From Acanthochlamys bracteata (taxonomy: Eukaryota > Streptophyta > Magnoliopsida > Pandanales > Velloziaceae): DNA of 64,000 nucleotides. Below the pieces are notes generated by a model, which worked only from the letters and a program-made list of their open reading frames with translations, was not told the origin of the DNA and did no database searches. The translations under genes and the position numbers were made by a program. The DNA is taken from assembly GCA_019914995.1 (NCBI GenBank), contig CM034131.1, positions 8,216,501 through 8,280,500 on the forward strand, read 5' to 3'. Positions 58,656 through 64,000 of the stretch are shown here, in pieces (position 1 is the stretch's first letter; each line of letters opens with the position of its first letter).

Positions 58656-60554
58656 ATGAAGCGGGATCGGACGGATCTAAACCATTGCGCGTGGGAACAA
58701 ATCCTCTTGTGGATCCCACCGCGCGATATCGCCGCCGTCGCTGCCACATGTCGATTCCTCCGCCGCCTCGCAGCCGCAATCACCGCTCGCCGGATCTCCG
58801 ACGCCGCTCGTGGCCTCGAGCGCCACCCAATCCCTTTCTCTAACTCCGTTGATTCCCAGCCATACTCTTACTTCACCTACTCCCGTTTCCCGCTCGTTTG
58901 CCTTTCTTCGTCTTCTTCATCACCTGCCGCACAGCCATGGGGTCGTTCAAGTTCAACTTCCGCAGCTGATTTTTCTTCTTCGCTAACGGACTTCATTTCT
59001 CCTGTTATTGGGTACGGGTGCGAGTGTGCGGAATGTAGTGAAGATGAGTGTCCGTGCAGGAGAGCGAATGTTGTTAAGGCGGAGATGGAGATGGTGATGG
59101 AGTGTGGAGCGGGTTGCGGCTGCCGGTTGGATTGCCGGAATCGGGTTACCCAGAAAGGGATTGAAATGAGGTTGCGGGTTATTAAGCATCCGAAGAAAGG
59201 TTGGGGATTGCATGCTGATCAGTTTGTTAAGAAAGGAGAGTTTGTTTGTGAGTATGCAGGTTTGATTAGCTCGAAAAAGTTTTGTTTTTTATGATTTGGA
59301 TATCCTGATCTTGTTATTTGTACAAGATTATTATCTTTTGTGTTTGGGTATGCTGGTTTTATTTCGTAAATGTTTTATTTTTGTCAGATCAAGTGTAGCA
59401 GCTTGTAGTGGAAATATTATTACTAGTTAAAAGGGTGTGGAATGCAGTCTCCAGGATGTATATAATATTAGTGGTTCTCGAGAGCAAGGAGTAAGTCAAG
59501 TGAATAGTCTCGATAGAAAATTTCCTTGAGCTCGAGATATATCAGTCTGCAGTTTAACTTGATGGATATATCTTTTGCGACAAGGTTTCTTGGGCACTTC
59601 ACTAGAGTTCTTGGATTAGAAACCTGTTGGAAGGAAATTGAATTTGCATAACGAAGGGTGTTAGTAAATGTTGCCTCTGAAGTAGCATCTTAACAGTAAC
59701 TAAATCATTGGATATAAATACAGGATACCTCTGAAAATCACTATTGGATACTGTGGTACTAATTCTTCAGAAGACTTTTAGAATATGCTTGAATAGAGCA
59801 GCTTATTTCATATAAAAAAGCAGTAAAAATATCTTTAGAGGCATGCTAAGTTTCTGGCCTTTGCATACCTTCATCGTTCCCCTGCTTGCTGAACTCTTCC
59901 ATTGTCTCACTCTCAGCATCGTTCTTTTAGTTGCCATGCCATGAAATTGTTGGTTAGAGGAATTCCTGTAGAAGTTGTGATTCTAGTGAGATGCTTCTCT
60001 TTAGAGACTGGAGAGGTGAGGGGTAGCTGTCAAGTGAGAAGTGAGGTTCATGAACATATTTTTTTCTTTCTATGTTCACGTATCACCTATTATTTTATAA
60101 TCATTTATATATTAGAATACCTGTAACAACTTGGATCCTTATTTATTAGAGATGCCTAGTCACAGGTGAATTCCTTACAACAGAGGAAGCCAGAAAGCGG
60201 CAAAGGATCTACGATGATCTTGCATGCAATGGGAGGCTTTCACCAGCTCTTCTGGTTGTGAGAGAACACCTTCCATCTGGGAAAGCTTGCTTGAGGGTAA
60301 ATATTGATGCTACAAAAGTTGGCAATGTGGCTCGCTTCATCAATCACTCGTGTGGTGGTGGAAATTTGTTGGCCATCCTTGTGCGAAACTCAGGGTCATT
60401 GCTTCCACGCCTTTGCTTCTTTGCCGCGGAGGATATAACTAAGGGTGAAGAACTAACTTTTAGCTATGGAGAGTCATGTATTAGGACAAATGGCCAACCT
60501 TGTTACTGTGGAAAAGCTGTTTGTTCTGGAACCCTTCCTTCAGAAGAAACCTGA
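58656..60554 (+). CDS. SUVR3: SUVR3-like histone-lysine N-methyltransferase (SET domain)
   Basis: Exons 58656-59259 and 60166-60554 join in phase (604+389 nt) to 330 residues, close to Arabidopsis SUVR3. An F-box-like N-terminal segment (CAWEQILLWIPPRDIAAVAA, then TCRFLRRLAAA) is at about 10-45. The Cys-rich pre-SET region is at about 120-165 (GYGCECAECSEDECPC, CGAGCGCRLDCRNRVTQK). The SET domain is at about 170-310, with KKGWGLHADQF, CEYAGEFLTTEEARKRQRIY, the cofactor and active-site motif RFINHSC and the tyrosine in GEELTFSYG. The post-SET CYCGKAVC lies near the end. All catalytic landmarks seem present. Family knowledge: SUVR proteins are Su(var)3-9-type H3K9 methyltransferases of chromatin. 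The open frame begins 27 codons earlier, but the chosen Met starts the conserved part. Intron 1 is 906 bases and splits the SET domain at EYAG. Confidence 0.95.
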
Positions 60555-61256
60555 TGGCTCTCCCTAAGCTTTAGATTTTACACTTCGGAGCTAAGTGTGG
60601 TTGCTATCCTTGGATGTGCTATTCTCAATGATGAAAGATGAAAGACCAGTTCAAGACATCTGTGGAGGCCAACACACATATTGACTCCCCATGCCAAAGG
60701 ATGATACAGAGAATATGTAATCTCATCCCGTCTTATTAAATGATAAACCATAATGACTTTTTCTTTTACTTTTTGTTTCTGTGGAGATGCCATAATGAGA
60801 ATTGGTTTGCGAACTTGTGAATTCATGAACCCATGAAATGAATCTACAATCAAGAGAAGGGATATATAGCGATTAGCGAAGGCCTTATTGGCCAGTGAAT
60901 GAAGCATTCTTGTGTGATGAAGAATATCTCAGCGATAGATGAGTTTATGTATATGCGCTAGCAATGCGTAGATGGAAACGGCAAATAAGGAATTCCTTTT
61001 GTAATGTTCAGGAAATCCCAAAAATATAATGGAATCACGCAAACAGAGAAACCCAACTCTCCCAAAGTGCAGATATCACTAATAATTCAATTAACTGAAC
61101 AAAAGAGAAAAAAGTAACATATGATTTCCATTTTTCCTTAACCTTAGATTTTCAAATTCAATCGTCATAAATAAAATTTAAAGTTCGTGAAAAACATTAT
61201 TAGGAAAGGCGACTTTGAGTTGCATAAGCACTCGTAAGAATTGCAATAAGTCGGTG
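60555..61256. other. 3' UTRs of SUVR3 and the LBD gene (convergent)
   Basis: The two genes converge here, 700 bases apart. The sequence is AT-rich with AATAAA-like motifs at about 61168 (ATAAATAAAATTTAAAG). I see no gene in it. Confidence 0.5.
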
Positions 61257-62042
61257 TTAGATATCAGAACTTGATAAAACAACTGGATCAGGGCTGTTTT
61301 CAGCACCTTCGTCTTTGTCGTTGTGTGATGATTTCAAGAGCTGCAAGGCCTCACGGCCTGGTGCTGCCAACCTTGCAGCATCCGAAACGTCCAATAGTAC
61401 CGACGGTTGGAAGTTGCTCATATTAAGCATGTTAGTCGAGATTGATGAATTGTTTGAGTAGGTTGCCTCGATTGATGCAATGTGTTGTAGTTGTTGCTGC
61501 TGCTGAGAATTCTGCAGAATGGTTGCGGTTGACAATCTGCTATTTATCAGCTGTGATTGTACTAGCGAGATTTCTTCTTGCAGCATTGACACCTTAGAAT
61601 GAGATAAAAGCAACTAAGAGTTAGGCCTGTTAATTGTAGCTTGTTAACTTGCAAGAATGAAGAAAAGGCAGCTGTACTACTAAATTACCTGCTGCTGCAA
61701 GGCGAATATGTTGGCAACACAACCGTAGACGGGATCCGACAACCTTGCCTGTGCCTCATAGCACACGGTTACCACTGCATCATGCCTTTGTGAGACAGGC
61801 ACAAGTGCCAGCAGTTTCGAGACGTTACTTGCTCCAAAAACCTTATGCACAGCTGCAAACCTCGCCGTCCCTTGCTCTGTACCAAAGTAAGGAGCGAAAA
61901 CACAACCCTGTACACACTTACGCCGCAGGAACTTGCACGCTCCGCAAGGCGGTGCATTAGCAGCAACTGCAGAACTAGTTCCAGCCGAGCGTTTGGCTAC
62001 CGCTGCCGGTTTGTCAGACGAAGGCCTGACCTTGGAATCCAT
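61257..62042 (-). CDS. LOB-domain transcription factor, LBD20-like
   Basis: Two minus-strand exons, 61689-62042 and 61257-61592, join in phase 0 to give 229 residues. The LOB domain at about 30-130 has the zinc-finger-like C block ([17 protein letters not shown]2CX6CX3C), the GAS block around [20 protein letters not shown] and the leucine-rich coil with [16 protein letters not shown]. The intron sits right after the QQQ of that coil, the usual class I position. The tail [20 protein letters not shown] followed by a Gln run resembles LBD20 and its relatives. Family knowledge: class I LBDs are plant-specific DNA-binding factors in organ boundaries, lateral roots and vascular tissue; LBD20 affects jasmonate-linked root responses. 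I chose the Met at MDSKVRPSS because the 64 residues upstream look like untranslated leader. Confidence 0.93.
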
Positions 62043-62654
62043 GCAATGCAGCAATACAATGAATGGAGTGAAAAACTGCGTGGTGCTCGTGGAATTTTGC
62101 TGCGTTTCTTGGAAGGTTATATAGAAAATGAAAGGTGTGGTTGTTGAGTTATGGCACAAGATTTGTGCTTCAGTGTAGGTGTGGGAAGTCAAGTTGTTGT
62201 CATGCAGAGAGTGTAACTTTGTGCACCCACCCAACTTTAATTCTTTCTTTTATTATCTTTCTTGTCCATTGTGCTGTACAAAAAGTTCTGCATGCGGAAA
62301 ACCAGAAATTTCTTAGAGAAAATTGTTTGCTAATTGTAGAAATGAAGTACTGAAATTGCAAACTTCTTTATTTTATATAAACTTGGACTACTAGCGCAAG
62401 TAATTGTATTGGGCTTTAGTAAAAGCCCACTAAGAAGTGAGAAAGTGATATTAGATCATTCAGCCGTCTCTGATTGATTGAAATGATAAATTTAATTAAT
62501 TATTCGCTCTCTTTTATTATTATTGCTTTTTCTTTCGCTTTCGGTGGCAGGACATTCTCGAACAACACCATACCAAAACTTCTCTTCTTCATCTCCGTCT
62601 CTCTTGTTTCTCTCTCTGTAGAGAGAGTTCGAGAGAAACAAAGAGAGATCAGAG
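62043..62654. promoter_or_regulatory. Divergent spacer between the LBD20-like and RAD6-type genes
   Basis: 612 bases between the two start codons. On the minus strand TATATAACC (about 62117-62125) is a TATA-like site roughly 75 bases upstream of the LBD start. A CT-rich leader with CTCTCTGTAGAGAGAG (a short inverted repeat at about 62609-62630) precedes the ubiquitin-conjugating enzyme start. Confidence 0.5.
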
Positions 62655-62904
62655 ATGTCGACGCCGGCGAGGAAGAGGTTGATGAGAGACTTCAAAAGAC
62701 TGCAGCAAGACCCGCCGGCGGGTATCAGCGGCGCTCCGCATGATAACAACATCATGCTCTGGAACGCTGTTATATTCGGGTAATTTTTTTTACAAGAAAA
62801 TGGTTTTCCTTATTTGTTTAAAAGGTTGTATTTCTGGAATTTGATGTGTTGATATTGTTTGGTTGGTTTTGACCGCAGACCTGATGATACTCCTTGGGAT
62901 GGAG
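62655..62904 (+). CDS. UBC2: RAD6-type ubiquitin-conjugating enzyme E2, 5' part
   Basis: Exons 62655-62779 and 62879-62904 join in phase to encode the start of a class I E2. The protein begins [20 protein letters not shown], followed by [20 protein letters not shown] and GPDDTPWDG. This is the hallmark N-terminus of the plant UBC1/2/3 (RAD6) group. RAD6 enzymes monoubiquitinate histone H2B with HUB1/2 and act in post-replication DNA repair. The rest, including the catalytic cysteine near residue 88, lies beyond the right edge. The window ends at TTTCCATCAG, which looks like the acceptor for exon 3. The 1.1-kb intron from 62905 to the edge holds no gene I can support. Which of UBC1-3 this corresponds to is not settled, so the symbol is tentative. 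Confidence 0.93.
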
Positions 62905-64000
62905 GTGGGTCTCTGATTTCCGGAACTAGTTCGAACCTTTTCTGATTGTTAATCTATCGAATTTTTATTTGATTAAGATAATATTGTGTTGATTCGTTGA
63001 CATTTGGTGGAATGTTTTGGATAAAGGTGGAAGGCCGTAATCTTTTCAGATTATTCCTGAGAAATGTGTACTTGTACTATGATCGATGAATTAGAAGGTT
63101 TTTATCTTGATTTTTCTTGAGGCATACTAAAGGCTGAGCTGATTTGCTTAAAAACTGGATTAAAGAGAAGGCTTTAGCTTTAATCTGCTTAAGGTCAACA
63201 GAAGGTTTGGCTCGATATGCTTAAACATTGGAATATAGCTTTCTAGCTTTTGAGTAAGTGTTGTATGCATGTTCTTGTTGAAAGAATTCTCACGGGTTAG
63301 ACTTATGCCCAATTTTCATCATCTGGCGGTGATGTTTTTGATATAAAACGAGCGTGGTAATTAACTTATACATTTGCCAATTACTGCAGTCTTGGCATTT
63401 GTCTTTCAATTAGCAGACACTCTACTTAGTGGGATAAGATTTGGTTGTCGCTGTTGTTGTATATGTCTTCTGGCTGATGCTTGAGATGTTTGAAGTTAAT
63501 TTTCTTAGCATCATGAAAGTCAAGTGTGAGTATACAAGTGAAGATATTCCAAGTGTTCCACAGCTTCTGCACCTATTGTTGCATATTTACTTACTCGCAA
63601 TTCACTGCACTACAGTGGTAGAATATTGACCTGACATTATTATGCTTCATGGAAACAATAGAGCGGTACTTCTCTGTGTTTTCCCTCATTTGTTAGTTAT
63701 AAAAACCAAGATGAAATTTGCCCTGTATTTTGTAAGTGCAAGGTCAGTATAGTCTGAGTAGGCATAGATTCGCCTTTGCTTTTTAGAAACACGTTTATTG
63801 TTCTTTTTATAGCAGATTTTGTAATATTGGCCTAAACCTTTACTGCGTTGAGTAGTTATGCACATATTGTCACGCAAACACCATCAAGTTGCAATAGAGA
63901 TTGAAGTTGCTCTATCTACTCAATACCTTAAATTTGCCATACATTAGTGATTGCTAGGATATTTTGCTTTCAAATTTTCATCCTGTTTGATTTCCATCAG

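Noticed and set aside
1-64000. Search for CRISPR arrays, tRNA or rRNA genes, phage or defence islands
   Set aside because: None seen. Repeats are microsatellites, MITEs and LTR relics, and the gene structures are those of a plant nuclear genome.

Overview
This is plant nuclear DNA, almost certainly from a eudicot and probably a rosid. It has intron-split genes with GT-AG junctions, AT-rich introns and spacers, plant-only families (LBD, MCTP, BPM, SINE-type KASH protein, SUVR3), and many small non-autonomous DNA transposons. I see no operons, prokaryotic signals, CRISPR array, tRNA or rRNA gene.

Layout, left to right. The 5' part of a TATA-binding protein gene (minus, cut by the left edge). 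Two tandem short-chain dehydrogenase/reductase genes (minus). A transcript-like locus of unknown product (about 6.6-9.0 kb, plus). AT-rich spacer. A SINE-type nuclear-envelope ARM/KASH gene (plus, 13.6-15.9 kb). A decayed GH17 beta-1,3-glucanase pseudogene (minus, about 17.0-17.9 kb). A transposon-rich stretch with two intact-looking hAT-type elements (20.6-22.4 kb). A single-exon MCTP gene of four C2 domains (minus, 23.5-26.5 kb). CCR4-NOT subunit NOT3 in 16 coding exons (plus, 27.9-38.2 kb). More repeats, including a third hAT-type element and an LTR/TRIM relic (38.4-42.5 kb). MFAP1 spliceosome protein (plus). A BPM MATH-BTB gene (minus). A small unrecognised, possibly mitochondrial gene (minus, 52.3-53.4 kb). 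COQ10 (minus), then SUVR3 histone methyltransferase (plus) from a shared 482-bp divergent promoter region. An LBD20-like gene (minus). The first two exons of a RAD6-type ubiquitin-conjugating enzyme (plus), cut by the right edge.

The genes are mostly housekeeping or regulatory and do not form one pathway. From memory, many of them have Arabidopsis counterparts clustered on chromosome 3 (about At3g03680-At3g04010: MCTP, BPM4, SUVR3, LBD20, SINE2, SDRs, GH17) and chromosome 5 (about At5g17900-At5g18230: MFAP1, MCTP16, NOT3). The window may therefore preserve an ancestral gene block that is split between duplicated segments in Arabidopsis.

Exon joins were worked out by hand from splice signals, reading phase and family resemblance. 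All multi-exon joins listed as genes keep the frame. I found no convincing evidence of a new biological system. The more unusual items are several hAT-type families with readable target-site duplications, an abundant AT-rich fold-back repeat, the decayed glucanase, an upstream ORF that may overlap the SINE start, an F-box-like N-terminus on SUVR3, and a small gene whose last exon looks coding in two frames.
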